From the NCBI GenBank assembly GCA_034432755.1, contig DAOUBQ010000046.1, positions 1 through 64,000 on the forward strand: DNA of 64,000 bases. Reading direction: 5' to 3'. The translations under genes were made by a program, and so were the position numbers. Below, in pieces: positions 1-7,087 of the stretch (positions within the stretch are counted from its first letter, which is position 1; the number at the start of each line of letters is the position of its first letter). Under the pieces are notes generated by a model. It did not search any database. It saw only the letters and a program-made list of their open reading frames with translations, and was not told where the DNA came from. This stretch comes from UBA5195 sp034432755 (GTDB taxonomy: Bacteria; Chloroflexota; Anaerolineae; Anaerolineales; Villigracilaceae).

Positions 1-96
1 TTCTAACACAACAAAACCTCGAACCAGAGAGTAACTGTGACTGCCCTTTGCGCAGGACCAAACCCTCAAGTTTCCCTCAAACCGCCTATCCTCCGC

Positions 97-102
97 TATA
101 AT
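97..102 (+). promoter_or_regulatory. -10 box for the DUF255 gene
   Basis: A perfect TATAAT hexamer lies 33 bases before the ATG at 136. I see no convincing -35 element, and there is no Shine-Dalgarno sequence just before the ATG. Confidence 0.4.
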
Positions 103-135
103 CTTTCATCATTCCGCATTCCTTACAGGTGTCCC

Positions 136-2193
136 ATGCCCAACCGACTCGCCCGTGAAAACTCCCCCTACCTTATCCAGCACGCCAACAACCCCGTAGA
201 GTGGTACCCCTGGGGTGAAGAAGCCCTCGCCAAAGCCCGCGCCGAAGACAAGCCCATCTTCCTCAGCATTGGCTACGCCGCCTGTCACTGGTGTCATGTC
301 ATGGAACACGAGTCGTTCGAGGACGAGTCCATCGCAGCGTTGATGAACCAGCACTTTATTAACATTAAAGTTGACCGCGAAGAACGCCCCGACCTCGACA
401 GCATCTACATGGCGGCGACGGTAGCAATGACCGGCTCCGGCGGCTGGCCCATGTCCGTTTTTCTAACACCTGATTTGCGTCCATTCTATGCGGGTACTTA
501 TTTCCCGCCCACGCCGCGCTACAACATGCCCTCCTTTCGTGACCTGCTCACCGGCATCGCTCATGCCTGGCAAAACGAACGCGCTGAAATTTTCAAAGTC
601 GGCGGGCAGGTCAGCCAACACTTGCAGCGCGCCAACCTGATTTCGGCAAAAGCCGCCCTGCCCCTCACCCACTCTCTGCTCGATAACGCCGCCGACCATC
701 TCTATCAGTCTTACGATTGGGGCTTTGGCGGCTGGGGCGGCGCGCCCAAATTCCCCCAACCGATGACCATCGAGTTTCTGCTGGCCCGCTCCACCCTCCC
801 TTCTGAACCCGAAAAACGCGCCAACTACCGTAAAACCGCCCTGCATGCCCTGCAAGCCATGGCGCGCGGCGGTATGTACGATGTGGTCGGTGGCGGGTTT
901 GCGCGCTACAGCGTAGATAACCTGTGGCGTGTGCCGCACTTTGAAAAAATGCTCTACGACAACGCCCAACTAGCCCTGGCCTACCTGCATGGCTACCTGC
1001 TCACCCGTGAAGCAAAATTTCGCCAGGTGTGCGAAGAAACCCTCAATTTCGTCCTGCGCGAGCTCACCCACCCATTGGGCGGCTTCTACAGCAGTCTCGA
1101 CGCCGATTCGGAAGGCGAGGAGGGTAAATTTTACGTCTGGGAATATGACGAACTCCAATCCGCCCTGAGCGATGACTTCGACTTCTTCAAAACCGCCTAC
1201 GGAATCACACCCTCTGGCAACTGGGAGGGCAAAACCATCCTCCAGCGCGCCCTGGATAACTCCACGCTGGCCGCCCGCTTCGGCCTGACCGAAACCACCC
1301 TCAACCAAAAACTGACCAACTGCCACGCCCGGCTGCTCGCCGCCCGCTCTCGCCGCATCCGCCCGGCCACCGACGACAAAATACTCACCGCCTGGAACGC
1401 CCTCATGCTCTACGCCTTCGCCGAAGCCGCCCGCTATCTCCAGCGGGATGACTATCTCGAGGCCGCCCGGCGCAACGCCAACTTCCTGCTCGAAAACCTG
1501 ATGGTGGAGGGGAAATTACTGCGCTCCTGGCGGGATGGACAGGCGCAGCACAATGCCTATCTCGAAGACTACGCCGCCCTCTCACTGGCCTTGCTCTCGT
1601 TATATCAAGCAGACCCGCAGCCCAAATGGTACGCCGCCGCCCTGGCATTGGCCGATGACCTGGTTGCGCACTACACCGACCCCTCCGGCGGATTCTTCGA
1701 CACCCGCGACGACCACGAAGCGCTGCTCATTCGCCCCAAAGACACGCAAGACAATGCCACCCCCTGCGGCAATTCGCTCGCCGCCCACGCTCTGCTGCAA
1801 CTTGCCGCCTATGGCGACCGTCCCGACTTTCGCAAGACCGCCGAGGACATGCTTGCCCCCATCCTTGAGACTGCCGTGCGCTACCCCACCGCCTTTGCCA
1901 ACTGGCTAAGCGCCGCCGATTTTGCCCTTGGCCCGGTGAACGAAGTTGCCATTTTGGGCGCCAACCCGCAGAAATTGGTTCAAACCCTGTGGAAAGAATA
2001 TCGCCCCCGCCAGGTGACCGCCATCTCGGCCTTCCCCCCGCCCGCTGGTTCGCCTGCCCTGCTGCATAACCGCCCGCTCCGCAACGGCCAGCCCACTGCC
2101 TACCTCTGCCGCAACTTCGTTTGCAAACAACCGGTCACCACGCCGGATGAACTGGCCACGCAATTATCTTCTGAAAAGCAGAGCGAAATTTAG
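136..2193 (+). CDS. DUF255 thioredoxin-domain protein (YyaL/SSP411 family)
   Basis: A 685-residue protein with an N-terminal thioredoxin-like DUF255 domain (about residues 1-165), containing the motif AACHWCHVMEHESF with a C50-x-x-C53 pair. An (alpha/alpha) toroid-like region resembling N-acylglucosamine 2-epimerase folds follows. This matches the bacterial YyaL / mammalian SPATA20 (SSP411) family, cytosolic proteins whose biochemical role is not settled. Length is typical for the family. An in-frame start at position 37 would add 33 residues unlike the family. I prefer ATG 136 because the conserved RLARENSPYL motif begins three residues later and a TATAAT box lies between the two starts. No operon partner is evident. 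Confidence 0.9.
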   Translation: MPNRLARENSPYLIQHANNPVEWYPWGEEALAKARAEDKPIFLSIGYAACHWCHVMEHESFEDESIAALMNQHFINIKVDREERPDLDSIYMAATVAMTGSGGWPMSVFLTPDLRPFYAGTYFPPTPRYNMPSFRDLLTGIAHAWQNERAEIFKVGGQVSQHLQRANLISAKAALPLTHSLLDNAADHLYQSYDWGFGGWGGAPKFPQPMTIEFLLARSTLPSEPEKRANYRKTALHALQAMARGGMYDVVGGGFARYSVDNLWRVPHFEKMLYDNAQLALAYLHGYLLTREAKFRQVCEETLNFVLRELTHPLGGFYSSLDADSEGEEGKFYVWEYDELQSALSDDFDFFKTAYGITPSGNWEGKTILQRALDNSTLAARFGLTETTLNQKLTNCHARLLAARSRRIRPATDDKILTAWNALMLYAFAEAARYLQRDDYLEAARRNANFLLENLMVEGKLLRSWRDGQAQHNAYLEDYAALSLALLSLYQADPQPKWYAAALALADDLVAHYTDPSGGFFDTRDDHEALLIRPKDTQDNATPCGNSLAAHALLQLAAYGDRPDFRKTAEDMLAPILETAVRYPTAFANWLSAADFALGPVNEVAILGANPQKLVQTLWKEYRPRQVTAISAFPPPAGSPALLHNRPLRNGQPTAYLCRNFVCKQPVTTPDELATQLSSEKQSEI

Positions 2194-2221
2194 TGTCTAT
2201 TCAGCCTGACGCAAAATTGCT

Positions 2222-2340
2222 TTATTGCCTCCCCCACCCCTCACCCGCGTAACCCAGCCTCCGCGCGATTTCTTGCATCGGCAAGCCAGAGGAAACAAAG
2301 GCCGAAGCCAAAAGGTGGATACGGAATGTGGCGCAGTGGA
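2222..2340 (-). pseudogene. possible tyrosine-recombinase C-terminal remnant
   Basis: Reading the minus strand toward a TAA at 2222-2224 gives a peptide containing VSSGLPMQEIARRLGYAG. This resembles the region after the catalytic HxxR of XerC/phage-type tyrosine recombinases (LxxxGxxxxxIxxxLGH). Nothing recognisable lies upstream, where the strand is occupied by the thioesterase gene. The end of the frame is built from a CTCACCC-type repeat fragment. It may be a decayed insertion scar. The similarity is short and may be chance. Confidence 0.22.
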
Positions 2341-2348
2341 TGCTTTGG

Positions 2349-2747
2349 TTATGAGCGAGGTGCTTTGGCGCGTACCCGCGCCATGAATTGGGCTTCTTCA
2401 ATGATGAATCGCTCGTGCGCGGCTTCGCCGACTTTTTCGGCTTCATCCCAGGCTTCGATTTTAAAAACCAATTTGCGCCCCCGAATTTCGATGAGTTCGG
2501 CCACGGCCCGAACTTTCATACCAACCGGGGTGGGTGCCAGGTGGCGAATATCAATGCGCCCGCCGACGGTGGTTTGTCCGGCAGGGAGATGACCGGTCAG
2601 AGCCACGACGGCTGTGTTTTCCATCTGACCCACCAGGGCGGGGATGCTATAGACCGGCACCAGGCCGCTGCCCCAGCGCGCGGCGGTATCGGCTTCGCTG
2701 ACGGTGATTTCGGTTTCGGCCCGCAGGCCAAGGGTGGGTTCGCTCAT
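2349..2747 (-). CDS. FlK-like hotdog thioesterase
   Basis: A 132-residue single-domain hotdog protein resembling the fluoroacetyl-CoA thioesterase (FlK) family. It has the motifs SEADTAARWGSG near the N-terminus, GQMENTAV (E43) and IRHLAPTPVG (H69). In FlK the catalytic set is Thr, Glu and His. Here Glu and His are kept, but the residue before the conserved Pro is Ile (SIPALVGQME), so the usual Thr appears missing. The substrate is probably a small acyl-CoA, but this cannot be read from the sequence. The start overlaps the stop of the upstream mevalonate kinase gene by ATGA, which implies translational coupling in a three-gene minus-strand operon. Confidence 0.78.
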   Translation of the reverse strand: MSEPTLGLRAETEITVSEADTAARWGSGLVPVYSIPALVGQMENTAVVALTGHLPAGQTTVGGRIDIRHLAPTPVGMKVRAVAELIEIRGRKLVFKIEAWDEAEKVGEAAHERFIIEEAQFMARVRAKAPRS

Positions 2748-3679
2748 GAACTCTCCTCAATTATGGTGGTGATGGTGTTTTTCGCCCCGGCAGAGCGTAG
2801 TGCGGATGCAACCGATGCGGCACTTTCGGGCCCAACCAGCGCTATCATGTTGCCGCCGCGCCCGCCGCCCGATAATTTGGCGCCCAGCGCCCCCGCTTCT
2901 CGCGCCGCCAAGACCATCCGGTCGAGTTCGGGCGAAGAGACGGTCATTTCTTGCAAGAGGGAATGATTGGCGTTCATGAGCGGCCCCAGCCGGGCCCAGG
3001 CTCCGCTTTCTATGGCATGTCTTGCAGCCTGAACAATTTGGCCCACTTTATCGAAAACCGCTTCCCAGCGCGTTGGTTCGGCCTGCCACAGTTTGCGCAC
3101 GTCGCCGACCGATTCGCGGGTGGGGGCGGCAATGCCCGTATCGGCGATGACGAGCGTGAAAGGGCAGGCGACGTTGAAGGTCTGGGTTGGCTGTCCGCGC
3201 AAAAAATAAACCGGCTTGGCGTAGGTGATGACGGTGTTGTCTATGCCAGAGGGGGTGCCGTGATGCAGTTTTTCGGTCTCGTAGGCCAGGGTGTTGACCT
3301 GCTCGTCGGGGAGAGGATGGGCAAGGTGGAAGGACAGCGCCCGAATGAGGGCAACGCTCACGGCAGCTCCAGAACCCAGACCAGAAGCGACCGGGATGGT
3401 GGATGTCACTCGAATCTGAAGCGGGGGCGGAGCGAAAATATTCAGAGTGCGAAACACGCTCTCGATAACGGTGCGCAGCGCGTGCGTGGCAGGCAACGAG
3501 GAAATCTCGCAGCGCAGGGAAATATCCGGGGCATCCACCCACACTCCGGGCGCAGGCGAGTCTTCCACTTTTACATCCGCATGAACCTGCGTGACCGGTA
3601 CGGCCAGGGCCGGGCGGCCATATACAACGGCATGTTCGCCAAACAGAATCACTTTGCCGGGGGCGGAGGCGGTGGTCAT
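2744..3679 (-). CDS. mvk: mevalonate kinase
   Basis: A 311-residue GHMP-family kinase that phosphorylates mevalonate to 5-phosphomevalonate in the mevalonate route to isoprenoids. The N-terminus SAPGKVILFGEHAVVYGRPA is the family substrate-site signature. The ATP loop is PVASGLGSGAAVSVAL, and the third motif near the C-terminus is KLSGGGRGGNMIAL. ATG 3679 is preferred over an in-frame GTG at 3685. The gene lies 28 bases after a UbiA-family prenyl-phosphate enzyme and overlaps a thioesterase. A type 2 IPP isomerase, also a partner of this pathway, lies at 48303-49328. A 19-bp palindrome separates it from the upstream gene. Confidence 0.93.
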   Translation of the reverse strand: MTTASAPGKVILFGEHAVVYGRPALAVPVTQVHADVKVEDSPAPGVWVDAPDISLRCEISSLPATHALRTVIESVFRTLNIFAPPPLQIRVTSTIPVASGLGSGAAVSVALIRALSFHLAHPLPDEQVNTLAYETEKLHHGTPSGIDNTVITYAKPVYFLRGQPTQTFNVACPFTLVIADTGIAAPTRESVGDVRKLWQAEPTRWEAVFDKVGQIVQAARHAIESGAWARLGPLMNANHSLLQEMTVSSPELDRMVLAAREAGALGAKLSGGGRGGNMIALVGPESAASVASALRSAGAKNTITTIIEESS

Positions 3680-3688
3680 AAGCACTGG

Positions 3689-3707
3689 GGCAAATTGGCA
3701 ATTTGCC
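3689..3707. repeat. 19-bp perfect palindrome between ubiA-like gene and mvk
   Basis: GGCAAATTG, one central base, then CAATTTGCC. It fills almost all of the short gap between the two genes and ends one base before the upstream stop codon. It could be an attenuator, an RNA-processing hairpin or a protein site. No U-tract follows on the minus strand. Confidence 0.55.
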
Positions 3708-4577
3708 TTACGATAAATAAAATACCACCAACACGGTCAGGCTGAGCAGGAGGATGGCAATTTGGATGGGGGTGTCTTTGAGCAGCACTTCTTCGGGCGA
3801 ACCGGCCTCCTGCGTAACCTGGATGAGATACAGATAGCGGAAAATAATGTAAACCACGAAAGGGATGCTCAACATCATGCTGTGGTTTTCAGGCAGGTTA
3901 GGGGCCGAGAAGGTGTATAGCGCGTAGGCCAGGATGGTGGCCGCCGAGACGATGGTAACGTACTGGTCGAGCAGGGGAAGAGTGTAGCCATCGAGAACGC
4001 GGCGGTGCGAACCGGCGCCCCGGTCTAACAGGGAGAGTTCGGCGCGGCGTTTTCCGAATCCCAGGTAGAGCGAGCCGAGGGTGGTGACGACGTAGAGCCA
4101 GGGCGAGAAGCGTTCGACTTCGATGAGCGTGACGCCGCTGTGAACGCGCAGCACAAACCCGGCGGCGATCACCAACACATCCACAATTGGAACGTGCTTG
4201 AGCCATTTGGAATAGGCCAGGTTGAGGACCAGGTAAGCCGCCAGGACGCCCGCGAAGGCAGGGGAGAGCAGCCAGCCCAGCGGCAGGGTGAATGCCGTCA
4301 GCCCAATGGCGGCAGCCCAGGCAAGACTGACAGGGAGTTTGCCCGAAGGCAAGGGGCGTTTTTTCTTTTCGGGATGCTTGCGGTCGGCCTCGATGTCGGC
4401 AATGTCGTTGATGAGATAAACGACGCTGGAAAGCAGGCAAAACAGAGCAAAGCCCCCCAGCGTGCGCAGGAATGGTTCGAGCTGGAAGAGCTGCTTATCA
4501 AAGATGAGCGCAAAGAAGACGAAACCGTTTTTCGTCCATTGGCGCGGGCGCATGGTTTTGAGCAAGGCAGTGAGCAT
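3708..4577 (-). CDS. UbiA-family decaprenyl-phosphate phosphoribosyltransferase-like protein
   Basis: A 289-residue integral membrane prenyltransferase-fold protein with about eight or nine hydrophobic segments. The first Asp motif is NDIADIEADRKHPEKKKRP (N57, D58, D61, D65). The second loop has YSKWLKHVPIVDVLVIAAGF. The NDxxDxxxDxxHPxKxxRP form is that of 5-phosphoribose:decaprenyl-phosphate phosphoribosyltransferases (Rv3806c type), which make the precursor of decaprenyl-phosphoryl-arabinose. It differs from menaquinone UbiA/MenA enzymes. It heads an operon with mevalonate kinase, so isoprenoid precursor and lipid-carrier use are co-encoded. The start is supported by a TAAAAT box seven bases upstream, a leaderless arrangement. 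Confidence 0.82.
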   Translation of the reverse strand: MLTALLKTMRPRQWTKNGFVFFALIFDKQLFQLEPFLRTLGGFALFCLLSSVVYLINDIADIEADRKHPEKKKRPLPSGKLPVSLAWAAAIGLTAFTLPLGWLLSPAFAGVLAAYLVLNLAYSKWLKHVPIVDVLVIAAGFVLRVHSGVTLIEVERFSPWLYVVTTLGSLYLGFGKRRAELSLLDRGAGSHRRVLDGYTLPLLDQYVTIVSAATILAYALYTFSAPNLPENHSMMLSIPFVVYIIFRYLYLIQVTQEAGSPEEVLLKDTPIQIAILLLSLTVLVVFYLS

Positions 4578-4584
4578 GGGGGGT

Positions 4585-4590
4585 ATTTTA
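4585..4590 (-). promoter_or_regulatory. leaderless-type -10 box of the UbiA-like gene
   Basis: TAAAAT on the minus strand, seven bases before ATG 4577. No Shine-Dalgarno is present between them. The region upstream of the box is the heptamer array, so no standard -35 hexamer is available. Confidence 0.5.
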
Positions 4591-4775
4591 ATGCAGAATG
4601 CAGAATGATGAATGAGGAATACTCACTGCTCACTGATTACTGCTCACTGATTACTGATCACTGCTCACTGCTCACTGCTCACTGCTCACTGCTCACTGAT
4701 TACTGCTCACTGCTCACTGCTCACTGATCACTGATCACTGATCACTGATTACTGATTACTGATTACTGATTACTG
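4591..4775. repeat. heptanucleotide tandem repeat array (26 units)
   Basis: Four 7-bp units of the form ATGNNGA (4591-4618) are followed, after three bases, by 22 gap-free 7-bp units (4622-4775). These 22 are of three kinds: CTCACTG (11 copies), ATTACTG (7) and ATCACTG (4). The last four units are all ATTACTG. The array fills nearly the entire gap between two divergent genes and stops 22 bases before the tlyA ATG. It resembles the short tandemly repeated heptamers (STRR) described in heterocystous cyanobacteria. It is not a CRISPR array because there are no spacers. Confidence 0.95.
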
Positions 4776-4785
4776 ATTGTCGGGT

Positions 4786-4791
4786 TACAAT
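4786..4791 (+). promoter_or_regulatory. leaderless-type -10 box of tlyA
   Basis: TACAAT with exactly six bases between it and ATG 4798, and no Shine-Dalgarno. It begins ten bases after the last heptamer unit, so any -35 contact would fall inside the array. Confidence 0.5.
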
Positions 4792-4797
4792 GTGAGC

Positions 4798-5610
4798 ATG
4801 TCAAAAACGCGATTGGATGTGTTGCTGGTGGAACGTGGGTTGGCTGAAAGCCGGGCCAAAGCCCAGGCGGTGATATTGGCCGGGCAGACGCGGGTGAATG
4901 GGCAGGTGGTGGACAGGGCCTCGGCGATGTTTGATGAAGCGGTGATGCTGACGGTGGATTCGGGCCCGCGATTCGTCTCGCGCGGCGGGGAAAAACTGCT
5001 GGCTGCGCTGGAAGCGTTTCCCGTTAAAGTTGAAGGAGTGACGGCGGCGGACGTGGGCGCTTCGACAGGCGGGTTTACCGATTGCCTGCTGCAACACGGC
5101 GCGGCAAAGGTGTATGCGATTGATGTGGGTAAGGGCATTTTACACTGGAAGTTACGCAACGACCCGCGCGTGGTGGTGATGGAGGAGACCAACGCCCGCT
5201 ATGTTGAATCCCTGCCGGAGCCGGTGCAGCTGGTGGTGTGCGATGCTTCATTTATTTCGCTGAAAATTTTGCTGCCGGTGATGCTGGGGTGGCTACTTTC
5301 CTCACCCCCATCTCCTTTCCCGGCGGGAGAGGAGCGCAGGGGTGAGGGAGTGATTACCCTCATCAAACCCCAATTCGAGGCCGGGCGCAAAGATACCGCG
5401 CGGGGGGAGGGTGTTATTCGTGACCCGGCAGTACATCGGCGGGTGCTGCGCGAGGTGCTGGAATTTGCGGTCGAAACGGGATTCGGGGTTAGGGGACTGG
5501 TCCGCTCGCCCTTGCTGGGGCCGAAGGGGAATGTCGAGTTCCTGGCCTGGCTGAATTTAAGTCCAACCAGCGCAGATATCGCTGCGCTGGTGAATGGGGC
5601 GGTTGGTTAA
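4798..5610 (+). CDS. tlyA: TlyA-family rRNA 2'-O-ribose methyltransferase
   Basis: A 270-residue protein with an N-terminal S4 RNA-binding domain (RLDVLLVERGLAESRAKAQ, residues 4-60) and an FtsJ-like SAM methyltransferase domain (AADVGASTGGFTDCLLQHGA). The family methylates cytidines in 16S/23S rRNA, and older databases call it hemolysin A. An unusual segment, SSPPSPFPAGEERRGEG, interrupts the loop before the conserved ITLIKPQFEAG strand. It is encoded by a palindromic repeat at 5300-5347. The start at 4798 is favoured by the S4 domain beginning at once and by the -10 box six bases upstream. An in-frame TTG at 4777 lies at the edge of the heptamer array and is unlikely. Confidence 0.9.
   Translation: MSKTRLDVLLVERGLAESRAKAQAVILAGQTRVNGQVVDRASAMFDEAVMLTVDSGPRFVSRGGEKLLAALEAFPVKVEGVTAADVGASTGGFTDCLLQHGAAKVYAIDVGKGILHWKLRNDPRVVVMEETNARYVESLPEPVQLVVCDASFISLKILLPVMLGWLLSSPPSPFPAGEERRGEGVITLIKPQFEAGRKDTARGEGVIRDPAVHRRVLREVLEFAVETGFGVRGLVRSPLLGPKGNVEFLAWLNLSPTSADIAALVNGAVG
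5300..5347. repeat. palindromic element inside tlyA coding sequence
   Basis: A 48-bp (16-codon) imperfect palindrome with outer arms CCTCACCCC and GGGGTGAGG and a GC-rich inner stem around CCCGGCGGG. It lies wholly in the tlyA reading frame and encodes the extra loop. Similar CTCACCCC and GGGAGAGG words occur in intergenic repeats of this window (2228-2250, 6813-6999) and in the amylosucrase gene (14523-14579). Confidence 0.8.
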
Positions 5611-5636
5611 TGTCTTATCCGTGAAATTAAGGAATG

Positions 5637-5714
5637 GACCACGAGGGCAACGACGGAACACGACGTAAGAGGTTTTAAGTTTTTCCTTTGTATCCCTTGA
5701 TGTCCTTTGTGGTG
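5637..5714. repeat. degenerate inverted-repeat element (ACCACGA family)
   Basis: The stretch begins ACCACGAGGGCAACG and ends TGATGTCCTTTGTGGT. The ends form an imperfect inverted repeat of about 20 bp. Related ends are seen at 27282-27439 and 62630-62680. No gene is seen in the 134-bp gap between tlyA and the cation transporter. Confidence 0.5.
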
Positions 5715-5744
5715 AAAAGATTTTGCTGTTCCGGCTTGTCCGGG

Positions 5745-6707
5745 TCAGGGATTGGAATTTTCGTCCACCAAAACCGGCTTGCGCGATTCGGCCAGGATGT
5801 CGTCCACCGTCATCGGCAGGCCGGGTTTGGCCGGGTGGTAGTGGACGTGCACCCGGCTAACGTTGGCGAGTTCCTTACAGACCAGGGCTTCTACCCGATG
5901 GGCAATCTGGTTTCCCTCGCGTACGCTCATGCTTCCCTCTACGCCGATGGTCAGGTTGACAACGATGTGAGGTCCAAACCGATGGGCCTGCATCTCTTCC
6001 AATTGCAAGACGCCGGGAACGTTTTGGAGCAGTTGGCAGGTTTGTTCGGCCAATTGGCGGCTGGGGACGGCGTCCATCAGGTCAACCGACGATTCGCGCA
6101 GGATGTAAATGCCCGTGCGCAAAATGAGCAGGGCCACCAGCGCGCCCGCCAGCGGGTCTACCCAGGGCAGGCCGCGCTGCCCGAGGAAAATGCCCAGCGA
6201 AGCAGCCGAGGCAGAAAAAAGGTCGTTGCGATGGTCATAGGCCAGCGCTTCCACCACGGGATTTTTGGTTTCGCGGCCCAATTTGCGAACGTAAACAGTC
6301 AGGCCCAGTTTGATAACCACCGTGAGAAGCGCAATCCACAGGGCTATATCTAACGCGCCATCCGAGTCTGCGCTACCACTGAGAATGTCCCACATCTTGT
6401 CGAGCGAACCCCAAAAGACGGCGACAGCCGTTGTAACAATGAACGAGCCAACAACCAGCGCGGCGATACTTTCCAGTTGGCGGTGCCCATAGGGGTGTTC
6501 GTCATCCGCCGGTTTGTTTGCCATGCGGACAAAAATGCTCGCCACCACATAGTAGGCGACATCCGAGGTGGAATTGATCCCCTCAGCCAGCAGGGCCGGG
6601 CTATGACCAACAATGCCAAAGATGGTTTTGAGGGCGGCCAACCCAACATTGACACCCAATCCCAGGTTGACGGCCAGCAGGCTTTTCTGATCGCGTTCGT
6701 GTGACAT
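5745..6707 (-). CDS. cation diffusion facilitator (CDF) metal exporter, possibly Mn-type
   Basis: A 320-residue inner-membrane transporter with six predicted helices and a cytoplasmic C-terminal domain (QNVPGVLQLEEMQAHRFGPH, HVHYHPAK). The transport site is read from two motifs. In helix 2, GINSTSD supplies N45 and D49. In helix 5, DHRND supplies Asp-x3-Asp. An N-D-D-D quartet is associated with manganese CDF proteins, while zinc members usually have a His in one position, so Mn2+ export is my inference. ATG 6707 is chosen over a TTG at 6749 because a TACAAT box lies six bases upstream. The gene stands alone, pointing toward tlyA. Confidence 0.87.
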   Translation of the reverse strand: MSHERDQKSLLAVNLGLGVNVGLAALKTIFGIVGHSPALLAEGINSTSDVAYYVVASIFVRMANKPADDEHPYGHRQLESIAALVVGSFIVTTAVAVFWGSLDKMWDILSGSADSDGALDIALWIALLTVVIKLGLTVYVRKLGRETKNPVVEALAYDHRNDLFSASAASLGIFLGQRGLPWVDPLAGALVALLILRTGIYILRESSVDLMDAVPSRQLAEQTCQLLQNVPGVLQLEEMQAHRFGPHIVVNLTIGVEGSMSVREGNQIAHRVEALVCKELANVSRVHVHYHPAKPGLPMTVDDILAESRKPVLVDENSNP

Positions 6708-6713
6708 TCCTTG

Positions 6714-6719
6714 ATTGTA
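6714..6719 (-). promoter_or_regulatory. leaderless-type -10 box of the CDF gene
   Basis: TACAAT on the minus strand, six bases before ATG 6707. The bases AAGGA between box and start are too close to the ATG to act as a normal Shine-Dalgarno. Confidence 0.45.
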
Positions 6720-6799
6720 TCGCCTTCCTTGCCTGCCTGGAATGGACAAAACTCATGTTTTTAATCGGTGACATGGAATGTTGCAGATTGACAAATCAA

Positions 6800-6999
6800 G
6801 TAACTGCCTACCTCACCCCGCCATGCGCCTTACGACACGCTTCGCCGCCCCAACCCCTTGGCGAGGGCAAGCGGGAGAGGGAAACGGAAAGAAAAAACGG
6901 ATTGAGTTGCCAAAAACGAGACCCCACCTCCCGCCCATCGCTTGCCAGGACGCGTGCCACGAAGTGGTAGAGGGGCGGGGCGTGAGGGTAGGCAGTTAC
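6800..6999. mobile_element. 200-bp MITE-like element with terminal inverted repeats
   Basis: The ends are perfect 13-bp inverted repeats, GTAACTGCCTACC (6800-6812) and GGTAGGCAGTTAC (6987-6999). Pairing continues inward (TCACCCCGCC) to about 24 bp with one gap. The interior has no credible gene. A 23-bp interior word (6953-6975) recurs exactly at 20812-20834. The left end is similar to 15770-15800. No clear target duplication is seen. The element sits directly upstream of the lacI promoter. Confidence 0.7.
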
Positions 7000-7017
7000 G
7001 TAATTTCAACGAGGGTA

Positions 7018-7046
7018 TTGACTCTCATATTTATTTGTTATACAAT
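7018..7046 (+). promoter_or_regulatory. sigma70-type promoter of the sugar locus
   Basis: -35 TTGACT (7018-7023), a 17-bp spacer, and -10 TACAAT (7041-7046), each one mismatch from consensus. Transcription would begin near 7053, inside the first operator. It drives lacI and possibly the genes that follow on the same strand. Confidence 0.85.
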
Positions 7047-7071
7047 TAACTCGCGTTAGTAACTCGCGTTA
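7047..7071. promoter_or_regulatory. paired LacI-family operators
   Basis: The 12-bp half-palindrome TAACTCGCGTTA occurs twice (7047-7058 and 7060-7071), separated by one base, immediately after the -10 box. The TAAC...GTTA ends around a CG-rich centre are typical of LacI-family sites. Placement over the start site predicts autorepression by the LacI protein encoded next. I did not find the same word before the binding-protein gene. Confidence 0.8.
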
Positions 7072-7087
7072 ATTAGTGGAAAAACTC

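Noticed and set aside
4622..4775. CRISPR-like regular repeat
   Set aside because: The units are 7 bp and contiguous with no spacers, and no cas genes are nearby. It is a tandem heptamer array.
6778..7059. 93-codon frame upstream of lacI
   Set aside because: It spans the MITE-like element and the lacI promoter, and its peptide is only translated repeat sequence.
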